From: Alnus glutinosa
Taxonomy: Eukaryota > Streptophyta > Magnoliopsida > Fagales > Betulaceae
Length of the DNA stretch: 64,000 nt
Direction: 5' to 3'
NCBI RefSeq assembly: GCF_958979055.1
Contig: NC_084899.1
Location: 1,810,501-1,874,500, forward strand
Numbering within the stretch: the first letter of the stretch is position 1; each line of letters begins with the position of its first letter. The notes under the pieces were generated by a model that saw nothing but the letters and a program-made list of their open reading frames with translations, had not been told where the DNA came from and made no database searches. Below are positions 48,101 to 59,031 of this stretch, in pieces. Position numbers and translations under genes: made by a program.

Positions 48101-51100
48101 CACTACTGTAATACAAGTGGTTGCTTGAACACACACAAAAAGAACAAAAGTGTTTTATATATTCATGAGAGTTTATCAATCTGAATAGAAGAAAACCTCC
48201 TGTTTTTGCCCAAGTGATGCAATTATGGGATTAGTGGAGACCAAAGCTTCTTCAGACTGCTTGATAGCGTTATGCAAGTCTTTCAAATGGGTGTATTTTG
48301 GTTCCCTAGGTAGTCCTGTAAATCAGAGATCATGATCAACATGAAATATAGTATAATTTTGCAGGAAACCTCACCCAAATGCAGAAACTTTGCAGGAATA
48401 GTCCTGAAAACTCACCGTATTCATCGATTGGAGCATCATAATCGTAACTAGTGGTAATAAATGGACCCCCAGAAGTCCTGCCGAAGTTTGTTCCTCCATG
48501 ATACTATAATGAACAAATGAACAAATATTAAAACTAATTCTATGCATGATTTCATTTGATTCAAAAAAATTAGATTAGGAAGGATTGACTTACCATATAG
48601 TAATTAAAATATGTACCATTATTTTGTATGAACTTCGTGACTGCAAATGCCACGTCTTCTGCCAGTCTATATGGAGTTGGACCACCAAATTTCATTAACC
48701 TGGGTGCATGTAAATTAGATTTAAGGGCTTCAATCAAATTATAAGGTTACAATTTCTAGATGGGTTTGCAAACAATGAGCACTATAACAAAATAAGAATT
48801 TAAGAAATAGTTGTCCTCTATTGGAGATGGACAGAAATGTCCTCCAAACTGTTTGGTGGACAAATATCCTACTAAAAATACACATATTTCTTTCATGTTT
48901 AAAAGATACTGACAGTTTTATAGATAGGATTGAACGAAATTCTTCGAACCTAGTTTGAAAAAAATTTCTATCAAATTGAGACATTTTGGTGACTTACCAG
49001 CCGCCCCAGACTTCTGTCCACATTTTGGGTTTATAGTTTCTATTTGGAATAAAGTTCTCACAGTAGAACCCATTGCAGGTGTTTATCTGTAACACCAATA
49101 ATCAAAATAAGCTTAAGAGAGAAAAAGAACATACAGTTTCCTCTAAATAACCCCATCAATTAGAAATGCACGTAAGAATTAAAAATGTATGTGAGAATCA
49201 CATTCCGTAAGAATACATGTCAATTTAATAGGCCGACGAAAAGAAGAAAGAAACATGGCTATAGGAAATTCTCACAATTGGATCGGGTGCATCACCCTGC
49301 TTGCACATGATCCATGGGACCCCAGTGTGTGTACCAACAGCCATTCCGGCTGCCCATTGCGTATAAGCTACTCCAGGATGACCTATTTCATATTCCACTA
49401 TTTCATATTCATTCTCTATCTGCCACACAAAATGTAATTCATCACAAGCCTATTAAATTAGCTTTGTATCAAAGAGCTATATATATATATATTCCAAACA
49501 AAATAAAAACCCAGAACTAGTCAAATAATTTATTTAGCTTGTAATTGAGGCCTAAAATTAAGGAGGTATATATCTAACTTGAGATTCATTGTTAAAGAAT
49601 AATGCTATATTAGTAGGCTGTTATACTACTGATATACAATTGAGATAATATGACAGTGAAAATCAGTTTTCTTAACTTTTTTTTTTTTTTTTTTTAATTT
49701 CTTTTACAAGTGCTGATCCAAATGTTAATTTTCACTGTCACGTAATCAAGTTATAAGTCTACTAAATAGCATTATTCATTAATGTTAAATTACCACTTAT
49801 TCCAAAAATTAAATTTAATATTAGAAAAAGATAAATTTAATTATTTATTTCATACTTTAATACTCCATCTCACATGTGACTTAACATGTACATATATACA
49901 TATACATACATGTATATGTGTGTGTGTATATATATATATATATTTTGTTCACGTGATGATCGAGATGCATGCCTTTTACACATACCTGAGATAGAATTAT
50001 GGGGCCTCCTTGAGGTTCAAACAACCTTTCTGCCTTCATTAGATCGACAATCTTATAGGTAAACCTTTGCATCTCCCACTTGATCAATGCAATGTTATAT
50101 ATGTCATAAACAAAATCATTAATTATATATAGACAATTATGATCGAATAGATTAATAATCATAACGATTTTCGCATGCATGTATTAATATTAAAGCGTTA
50201 CAATTTGCACCGCCTAACCTTGAATGGCTCATTGTCAGTTCTAAATGCAATGCCTGGAACGTACTTCAGCCAAACAGGAAAGCCTCTATATATACCATAT
50301 ATAACAACTTGGTTAGAACAATAATACTTAAACTAATTAAGCCTTGTCACAAAATTTAATTTGTTCTATGCTTTTATATATATATATAGCTAACACACCC
50401 CTCTGCACGTGTGAGAGCTCTAAACTCTGACATATCATTCAACAATATTTGAACATAGAAATTTTGTTCGTCCCAAAAGCTTAACCTTGTAAGAAATTAA
50501 TATTGATGGATTTAATCATATTGTAACAATATATCTTACCCCAAATTCCATTCAGCACATACGTAAGGACCAATTCGAAGAGTTACGTAAAGACCTGCTT
50601 GGTGGACTAGTTTTATGAAGCGAACTAGATCATACCTCCCTTGGAAATTATACTGGCCGGCAAAAAACATAGAAAAAGATGAAGAAAGGAATAACTTTTA
50701 TATTATATGTAAATTTATATATATATATATATATATAGATTACCTGTCCTCGAGAAGGCTCATGGCCATTCCAGAAGACATAGGTCTGGATGACATCCAA
50801 GCCTCCATATTTAGCCCTCTGAATAATCTCAGGCCACATCTGCAATCAATTAATCACCAAAGAAACCATATATAAATTAAGATGCATGTGTTCGTATATT
50901 ATTGTTATATTTGTGAAAGAATATGTTCATATAATAGATATATACATATATTCTAATTAACAACATGGAAGAATTAAGCAGAAGAAGAAAAAAAGGCCGT
51001 GATCGATCGATCGGTACAAGCTAGCAATTGGTACGTACGTACCTCAGGAGTGCTTCGAGGGTAATGAATGGAGCCTGATATGAGAACTCTTCTTCTTCCA

Positions 51101-51237
51101 TTAATGAGGACGGCCTTGTTGTCGTAAGATACAGAGGCTGTCGCGGCAAAAACCCATGAGAGAAAGATTAGCATGCAAAACAGTACGTTGGTCGTTCTTA
51201 ATGTTTCCGACGACGGCGCAGTAACTTTTGAATCCAT
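45175..51237 (-). CDS. Beta-galactosidase (GH35), complete, without C-terminal lectin domain
   Basis: Eighteen exons join in frame, all GT-AG: 51237-51043, 50839-50744, 50652-50540, 50285-50219, 50078-49986, 49419-49276, 49086-48998, 48699-48594, 48503-48416, 48315-48197, 48044-47880, 47483-47308, 46909-46800, 46674-46565, 46465-46355, 45807-45697, 45583-45378 and 45283-45175; 735 aa. A signal peptide (hydrophobic core [16 protein letters not shown]) precedes [29 protein letters not shown] (181-193) is the GH35 signature with the acid/base Glu; E261 in MWTEVWGGW is the expected nucleophile. [15 protein letters not shown] and [12 protein letters not shown] follow, then galactose-binding-like beta domains. 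The protein stops at SLVKRTT, just where the neighbouring copy (59032-63943) continues into its lectin. Predicted secreted to the wall, trimming beta-galactosyl residues of pectic galactan or arabinogalactan. Several conserved positions differ from the neighbour ([16 protein letters not shown]). Confidence 0.95.
47080..47292 (-). mobile_element. TRIM-like element inside intron 12 of the beta-galactosidase
   Basis: On the minus strand: terminal repeat from tgttagaatataatttaaat to tgatttaaca (about 47289-47215), an internal part with gaattcgaacattgtc, gttgggtcttac and a purine-rich end (ctgagaaagagg), then the start of a second terminal repeat (tagaatataattaaaatgat). Same layout as 33653-33915. 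The primer-binding site is degraded. Confidence 0.65.
49681..49695. repeat. T-homopolymer in an intron
   Basis: Run of T in intron 5 of the beta-galactosidase gene; a TA/TG repeat (49886-49944) lies in the same intron. Confidence 0.8.
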
Positions 51238-51317
51238 GATGATAATTCCCTGACAGACAAACCTTCTGTTTGTCTGCGTTGGTAGAGAAAAGTAATAAAA
51301 GAATAACCTTGTTCTCC

Positions 51318-51327
51318 TTTTATAAAT
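51318..51327 (-). promoter_or_regulatory. Candidate TATA box of the first beta-galactosidase
   Basis: On the minus strand TATTTATAAA in gttctatttataaaagg, about 80 bp upstream of the ATG at 51237, giving a predicted transcription start near 51290. Confidence 0.55.
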
Positions 51328-51380
51328 AGAACCCTCGTTGACGTGGATCATGCCCGTGTAGCTAGTATTCCTTGTCCATT

Positions 51381-51426
<46 letters not shown>

Positions 51427-52488
51427 GGTCTTTTTTCCTTTTATGCTAAATTCGGGTAGCAGCCTAATTAATTACGTACCCAGTCAAAGGGAAAGCTTTT
51501 CTCCACTGGCCTTAAAATCCTCCACTCAATCCCATTCCCACACAAACTGAATCGAAGACTAATTGGCTGCCAGAAGCATTTACCTGTTCATCATACATCT
51601 GGCGTTTTTATTTGCCCTTTTTTTTTTTTTTTTTTTTTTTCTTTTTCTTTTTTCTTCCCTGAAATTAGTGAATAGAAGTTGAATTACCTAATAAATGTCA
51701 TGCCCATTCCTTGAAATATATATATATAAAATTCGTTTGCTAATCAACTTAGAGTACGTTTGAGATTGCGATTTCGTAGGTAAAAAGTGCGATATTAAAC
51801 TCAATTGCGAAAAAAGAATCGTTTGGAAATTACAATTTGAAAACGTAAAAAATTATTTTTTTTCAAATCGCACAAAAAGAAGTGTTTTTTTGAAAACGTA
51901 AAATTTTAAAGATTAATCTACGATTTTAAATGTCAAATTGTGATTTTAAAAATCAATTTTTCAAATTGCTATTTTAAAATCGCTCTTTTTAATTTGCTCT
52001 TACACTGATGATGAAATCTATTCTATTTGTGATATTGATAAGTTATTTAGGCTACCAGGCCATATCCATGGGATCATAATTTTTTTTCTTTGAGTGATCT
52101 TATTGGATCTGAATAGGCTTTGATAATTTTTTTTTTTTTCCTTCTTGTTTGATGACTCTCTCTTTTTTTGTTTGTTAAATAAAAAATCAACAAACAACCG
52201 AAAATATAAAACACTTAAAATAATTTCATTTTACCTAAAAAAAAAAAAAAAAAACTATTTTATTTCTCTGTGCGTGAATTACATTTACCTTTTGTTTGTA
52301 CTCTTCGGTAAGAGTTTACGCCTTTACAGATTACAACAAAAAATAAAAAACGGGTAGAGCAACTTAAAAACAATTTTAAGAACGAAATTACGTGGGGGTA
52401 ATGCTTCCAAAAATGCAGGCCCAATAGCTCGAGGCATTGATGCCACAAAGCTGGGGTCACCAATGAAGGTGATTTGAAAAGTGTATTG
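51328..52488. other. Intergenic DNA upstream of the first beta-galactosidase
   Basis: No gene. Long T-homopolymers at 51384-51423 and 51620-51640, and a low-GC stretch (51755-52000) rich in words like gattgcgatttc and aaaatcg that resembles a segment in intron 11 of the beta-galactosidase (47690-47815), possibly MITE remnants. Confidence 0.45.
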
Positions 52489-53093
52489 ATGCTCCGTTTG
52501 TTTCGGCGTAAAATGATTTTTGGAAAATAATTTCGGCATTTTACGGTGTTTGGTATGGGCAAAAATAATGGTCAACGAAAATTGTTTTCGGTTTGACCGT
52601 AAAAGCTTTTTTAATTTTTGGAAAACGCTTTACGATTTTAAAAACCGTAAATCGTTTTCCGAAATTAAACTCTTTGTCCTTGCACGCACGTTTGATATTT
52701 GATTGTCGGAATCCGGCAATGATCGGTCGTCGGAATCCAGGCAGCGCCGGAATCCGGCAACATCCGACCCCCGGCAGATTCATGCCGAAATTGGTCGGAA
52801 TCCGACCATGGTCAGAAGCCAGCCGAATCTTGCCAAAATGGCCGGGATCTGGCATGATCTGACCGGATCCGAAGGAGTCCAACTGGAATCCGGCCAAACA
52901 TGCTCGCCGGAATCTGGGAACGGCGATCGGACGTTGTCGGATTCCGGCAACAGTTGCATTTTCGCATTTCGTAATTTTTTTCGTGCAAACCAAACGCTGG
53001 AAAATATTTTTGAGAAAATCATTTTTTCTGAAAATAATTTCCTCGAAAATATTTTACGACAGAAACCATTTTACATCGAAACAAACGGAGCAT
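52489..53093. mobile_element. Foldback/MITE element with GC-rich core, 605 bp
   Basis: The ends atgctccgtttgtttcggcg (52489) and catcgaaacaaacggagcat (ending 53093) are near-perfect inverted complements, and the similarity extends inward (gtaaaatg.ttt, gaaaataattt, attttacg). The core (about 52700-52960) is GC-rich and repeats the word cggaatccggc with variants. Three overlapping open frames cross it but reflect the repeat composition. No convincing target duplication was found, so superfamily is undetermined. Confidence 0.8.
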
Positions 53094-53933
53094 GAGTCAC
53101 AAGGACCCAATCACCATAATAGGGGTGAACATGGGGAGAGGGAAACAACAAATAAGCCTAAAAATACAAGAACACAAAAACAATAAAATAAACAGCAGAG
53201 GTCTAGAGGAAGGCGGGGTGGGAGCATTCCATGACGGAACATGGGTTACACGCGCTGCCAATGGGAGGCCTCTCAGCAGCCGAATTCGCCTGCGAAGCCC
53301 AGAAACACCGGTGGTTGATGAGGAAGAAAGCAGGGAGAGCAAACATGGCATCCACACGCCGATGAGAGCAGAGAGCTCTCTGGAGTGTGTGTGCCACGCG
53401 CGGTGGAGCAGATGTCAGTGGAGTGAGTGGCAATTGTCAGTGGAATTCGAAGACACCGGTGAACCCGTTGGTGAGGTGTGTGTCTTGTAATTGTTGTTGG
53501 AGGAGTGTAGATCTAGATCCGAAAAATTTAAACGAAACCCCTTGCCAAAAATTATAAAAAACTTGGTGGAAGGTGGAGGTAAGGATCATAAACAGTTATT
53601 GTATAGACTCAAGCCATAAAAAAACAAAGAAAAAGTAAGTACGATAAGTGGGTAGTTAGAGCTTATGCCTTATCTCCAAAGGCCAAAGGCCTGAAAAAGT
53701 GTAAAGTTGCTAAATGGGTGAAGAGATAAATAATGAAAGTTAATTGAAAAAGTGTAAAGTTGTTTATTTTTTTTTGGGCTTGTGAAATTAATTGTATATT
53801 TGGGTCCTCTCCGATTCAAATGAAGTGGAGGGTCCGTATATTTCACAAGAAGCCCAAACACCGAGTAAAGCTTAATTAAATACTGCGAATTTTGGCGCGA
53901 ACTCTGGATCACCGTCTCCGATTCTCTGCGACC
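53094..53933. other. Intergenic DNA between foldback element and the 695-aa gene
   Basis: A GC-richer block (53100-53500) with overlapping frames on both strands but no known domain; in composition it resembles the retroposon bodies at 3.4-4.4 and 26.3-27.3 kb. 53500-53933 is AT-rich and includes the promoter of the next gene. Confidence 0.4.
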
Positions 53934-56900
53934 ATGACCACAGTACCAGAAGTGACCGATCTCTTCGCGATGCTCGCTTCGCACCTCAAAACCCTAAATC
54001 AAGAACAAGAACAAGAAGAAGATCTTAACCTCTCAATTTCAATGTTCAACCAATCTCTGAACCTCAACAACGAAGACTCTAGGGTTAGGGTTTTGGACAC
54101 GGTACTATCCCTAATGTGCTTCAGAGCACCCCAGGTTTAGCTCTTTCGAAGCTCCTAGCTTAGGGTTTTTGGACACAGCGTTCTATTGTGACCTCCCCTT
54201 TGTCTAATTGTGTGTTTCGTTCTTGTTTAGGTTTTAAATTCGGTGCTTGAATGTTTGGTCCAGACGATTGTCACTGTTTTGTCCTCGTCGATTTCTTGCC
54301 AGGCGTTTAGGTTTCAGAAAGACGAGGTTTTGCAGGTCGGTAGCTCGTTTTCACGCCAAAATTGCACGAAATTGATCGAAGCATGCGCCGATATTGTCGT
54401 GAAATTGGAGGGACATGGTGGGTTTGTTGAATTATTATTAGGGATAAGGGTTGAGACTATGATTTAGTGCTTATCATTGTACAGAATTACAAAGAATAGT
54501 TTTATGTTATTTGGAATTTTAGTCATTTTTAAGTTTGCAAACACGTTTTTGTTTTTTTATTTTATTTTTTTAAAAAAATTGAGAACATAATTTTCATGTA
54601 ATGCAGGGGTTCTTGCACAGATCTTATCGGGTGCTGTTGTAAGAGTAGTGATTTCAGCATCTTGCTATCGATATTTGTTACCAACAGCTCTTGTTCTTGA
54701 TGCGAAATCAATTGATGGAAGAAGCACGGCAATTTCACAGCTCCTCTGCCATTTGCCCAGAGAGTTCTCCCTTAACAACCATGAAATACCTTTCAGGTTT
54801 GTTGTGGATAGTCATAGAGAGCTCTGCCAATTTTTGTACATTCGAGCATGTTTCACATTCGTGATCTTAATTTTCTAACTTATCCAGCTGTCAATACCCT
54901 TTTCATTTGGGTTGTGATGAGTTTTACCATTAGATTTCCATTCTCAGCAAAGTGCTCTTATCCAATGAGAAAGTTGAAGAAATTTTAGCCGTTAAGTTTG
55001 CATAAATCTTTATTGTTTGTTTAGCTCTCTTAATATTGGCAAGCTGCTATATGTTCGTCAGCATTTGTAAGTTTGTGAATTGGCATTTATATGTTATCCT
55101 TTTGCAGGTTGCTGTCATGGTATCTTGACCCATTAACACTAAAGCATGATGTTTTGAAAATTTTGCAAGACACTATGGGGAGGCCTTTCATTTGCTTGAA
55201 TGAGGAATTTCATGAGAGGATGGACTGGCGCTCTACAATCGTTTGCTTGGTACTTTCTCCCACTATGTTTATTGAGACCAGAGCTTTGTTACATAGATGG
55301 CTTCTAGTGACGTGAGTACAAATTTCTTGATCACAATGCTTCGGCTCTTTGCGTCGTTGATTGTTTTCTCTTTCATCCTTGAAGGAATTTAGCTTTTAGG
55401 TTAAGTTGGTTCTAAATGCGTCATGCCTCATGTGTGCTTTATACCTTCACCTCATGATTTCCTTGACTGTCTTGTTTTGATGGCTCTGATAAGTAGATTA
55501 ACTTTTTCAAGCTATAACCATGCTTTCTATTTTTTATTGTACGTGACACGTGTCCCATTATAATTGGTGCAGGCGTGGCACCCTAATGATTTTGTCAAAA
55601 TTTTGGACGGAAGTTGGTTCTAAAGACCTATTTGTGTTTTTTTGCTTACGACATGGAGTTTTCAAGTCACTTTTTAAACCCCAAAGAGCTATTTGCAATT
55701 TAGTGGAACTACATGGACTTATTATTTATTTATTTTTTCCTTCAATTTTTGCTGATAAAGCCCAGCCTTCTGACTAAATGATTTGGAGCTTCACTGTCAG
55801 GGTTTTTCTTTTTCCAACTAATTTTGCTTGTATATGAACTTCAAAAAAATGTTTGATGGTTTTGTAGACGTACTACGTCTTAAAACGAGGCTTGATTTTG
55901 GGAATAAATATTCATATTGTTAATGAATGCCAACGTTCTGAAATTATGTCATTTGGGTTTCATGAGTTTAACGCCGAAGAAAATTATCATAATTTCTTAC
56001 AGATAAAGCTGATAATGACATCTGTACCTTATTTTAAAATGTGTCATAGCTACCTTATTTTAACCAGCGTATCTAATCTGTTTTTCTAATTTACTTGTCC
56101 ATCAGGGGTCTGGCCTCTATACAAGAGTTTCTAACCAAGTTTGTCTCAGTAATAGTAGATGTAATCTCCATACCAACATGGTGGGGCATATCAGTGGAAT
56201 TGGGATCGAAGCTGCCTTTTTCTAGTGCATATTTTCCGTACAACCACCACTTATTAAGAACCTTGGCTGGACCGCTCTCATCCGAAAGTCTTCTGCAGTT
56301 AACTTCTTCTGTAAGTGAACCAGTTTCTTGTGCTAGGAAATATCTTGATTCGACAACCAAACCAGCTGTTCTGAATATTAGAACAATCGATCACAAATCT
56401 TCTTGGTAAATTCTTACCCCATTGGTCCACATGAAAGCAACAGGGCTTTTACAGCATCTTGATTCAATCCCCCTTTTTCTTTTTTCTTTTTTTCTGTTTA
56501 CTGTTTATCAAAAAAAAAAAAAATCATTACATTGCAGGGCTCTGGCGATCAACTTCCCAGATTGGTTCTATTTTGCTTCTATTTTACTCTTCTCTGGGGA
56601 AAGCCTTCCAGACAATTTTCATTCAAAGTTCAAATTGGGGATGGCCAGAGTTGAACGAACACATGACATGGAACCACCTTCTTATCGTGCTGCTGCAGCA
56701 AGGTACATAGCATGGATTCTGAGCCCCATTAGTAAATCTCATCAGGATTTGCTCGTTGATTCTTTAACTAAAATATCAGAGTCCTGGATGCTCAAGTGTT
56801 CAGTTTCACATGACAAAGAAGCAGCCGGTTACAATAAGAAACTGAAGAAACCAAATTTTTGTCACAACAAGGATTACACTCTCAAAAAGGAGCATGATTT

Positions 56901-57543
56901 TCAAACCACCGGACTCTGGCTCAAAGAATTCCAGGACATATCCATGTGGTATTGGAATTACACTCTCAACACTAATGCATCTTGTGAGGCCAAATCATCC
57001 TGTGATCTTAATTTTCAGCAAAATCAGTTGTTCAGAAGAATCCCATTGGGCATCTTGATAGGGTGCTTGAATCATATAGATGAAGATGGATGTCAGATGC
57101 TGCTACATTATGCTGCAACGGGTAGAATACTTCAGTCAATAGAACATAATAACACTAAATTGAAGCATGTAAAATGGAGCTCTGTAGGGTGGGAAGGATC
57201 TGTTAGGTGGAGTGATAAATGTGATAAAAGGGAGGCTGTAGCAGGTGCCTGTCTTGTCTTCAGTTTAACAGATACCGTTGAGAGCATGTCTGTTTTATTG
57301 TTTGAAACTGAAGAGAGTGGATTGCAATTTATTTTCCGGATGAAGTTAAGGGCTTGCAAGTACTTGATTAAGTGTATCAAGAGGCTAATCCAGCTCGGAA
57401 TTGATGAAGATGGAGTCACGATGCTAATTGATCTCAGCAGTAGATTGGTAAAGTGGAAGCATCAAGGGCAACAAGCATCACCAGTTGACAAAGATATAGA
57501 TGATATAATTAATAGCTTGACTCATAAATTATCTTCACTTTGA
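53934..57543 (+). CDS. Uncharacterised 695-aa protein, six exons
   Basis: Exons 53934-54134, 54231-54417, 54607-54796, 55108-55311, 56106-56405 and 56538-57543 join in frame with GT-AG ends to give 695 aa. The first ATG is 53934 (MTTVPEVTDLFAMLASHLKT); the frame also opens farther upstream, but only at a TTG. The N-terminus has a Gln/Glu stretch (LNQEQEQEEDLNLS). The middle is helical and Leu-rich (LLSWYLDPLTLKHDVLKILQ, TWWGISVELGSKLPFS, HHLLRTLAGPLSSESLLQL) and suggests an ARM/HEAT-like helical scaffold. The last exon is one third of the protein (INFPDWFYFASILLF, SYRAAAARYIAWILSPISKS, RMKLRACKYLIKCIKRLIQL). No catalytic motif, signal peptide or zinc site seen. It looks like a single-copy plant-conserved gene but I cannot name the family. 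It sits on the opposite strand between the two beta-galactosidases. Confidence 0.85.
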
Positions 57544-57841
57544 GAGGAGGTTTTGTAAAGGAATAGCCACTTGTTTATGCAGAAGTTGTTCTGTGAGTTC
57601 CTAACCATTTTTATCCAGTTAGAGAGATGAGTAAGGTGTAAAAACACAGGTATTCTTCGGTTGTTCTATGAGAACCTTGAAGGTGTAAGAAAATGGTTGA
57701 ATATTCTGTTTGTTAATGAATAGCTATAAAGATGGCTGATACAACCTCATACTTTCAGCAACTTCAAGCTCCTATAGTGTATTAAATTTCACTATGCATA
57801 TTACCATATACATCTTCTGAAAACTTGTAAATATTTATACA

Positions 57842-57999
57842 AGAGTAATATTATTCTTCACATCTATTTCATATTGGTTGATGTTGCGTATTTAAAATAT
57901 TTGATCTTTTGTTTTTTTTTAAGTGGCTAACATGTGAAGTCACTTAAAACACGTCACATCAACTAGCTTGAAATGGATGTGAATAGTAGTATTACTCCT
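57842..57999. mobile_element. MITE family A, copy 2
   Basis: The left end agagtaatattattcttcac with catctatttcatattggttg is inverted at the right end as atggatgtgaatagtagtattactcct. The core gttgatgt.gcgtattt / aaaacacgtcacatcaac repeats the termini of the element at 43726-43895, so the two belong to one family. Confidence 0.7.
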
Positions 58000-58087
58000 T
58001 AAAAAAGTATTTCCTTGTCAGGAAGTAGCGTTAAGCTTTGCACTAAATGTTTCTAGAAGGAAAGGAGATCAATAGTTTTGATAATAT

Positions 58088-58179
58088 AAATGCTACATAC
58101 ACTTCAAGTGTATACACCCTATCATTAGATTCCAGAGGATCACCATTGGATATAGTACTTGGAAGTGTATGTAGCATTT
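58088..58179. mobile_element. Short MITE, about 92 bp
   Basis: Inverted ends aaatgctacatacacttc (58088-58105) and gaagtgtatgtagcattt (58162-58179) flank about 55 bp of unique sequence. Such aatgctac-type MITEs are common in plant intergenic DNA. Confidence 0.7.
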
Positions 58180-59031
58180 TTCTTTTGATATTGCCAACAT
58201 GTTGCACGTTAGTATTGCTCATTAAATTATGAGGAAACTTCAGTAACCGGTCCCTTGAATTGTCACCTCTTTTGCAATGTCTTCCCTAAAGTTCAATTTC
58301 TCTCAATTTAGAGTATCAAACTTTTACATTACAAAATGGGTGACAATTCAAGGGGGTAAATGATGATACAAGATCATTAATTAGATAGCAAAAAAGAATT
58401 CACCGATCAGGATCTCATTTTCCAGATCAGATTTTATATATCTAAAGGTGTATATATTGTCACTTCATTAAATTTTTTAAATGACATGGCACTATGTAAA
58501 TAGTTAGATACAATAAAAAAAAAAATCTTGAACATGACATAGATCATTTCCATTTCACTTGTTCCTCGCCCACATTCCAGTATAGCTAGGAAAAAGAGAT
58601 TATTTTTGAGTTCAGTAGTACAAATTAACAAGACAAACTGCAATTCACCAGGTGGTATTTATTACTTTCCAATTTATTCTTAGGAAATTGCTTTCACAGA
58701 AGATTACATAACATTCTACAAGCAAGTTAAAGGCTTGTCTGTCTAAATGGCTAGACTCTCATCTGGTAATAAGCCCTATGTATAACGTATGAAGCTATAT
58801 TTGACAAATGACAGCTTGCCTATACACACAAAGCATCTTTGATGCATGTTTAGAATCAACTTCACTATCTACAATTGGCTTTGGCCGTGTGGTGTGTGGC
58901 ACGGCTCTACGCTTGTGTCCTTGGGCAGAGTCGAATCAGTTGCCTTGGCAATCTGGGATGTATGTGTATTTATGTACTGAGATGAGCCAGTGGCTCATCA
59001 TTTATTTTGTAGGTTACGGAAGCTGCTATAT

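Larger units (their letters stand above)
57544..59031. other. Intergenic DNA between the 695-aa gene and the second beta-galactosidase (tail to tail)
   Basis: No gene. Contains two small MITEs (57842-57999 and 58088-58179) and the 3' flanks of the two convergent genes. Confidence 0.55.

Noticed and set aside
52541..53095. Several 80-150 aa frames on both strands
   Set aside because: All run through the foldback element's GC-rich repeat core.
55550..55777. Possible extra exon of the 695-aa gene
   Set aside because: Joining 55311 directly to 56106 keeps the frame and gives a smooth protein; this stretch contains stops and no consistent donor.
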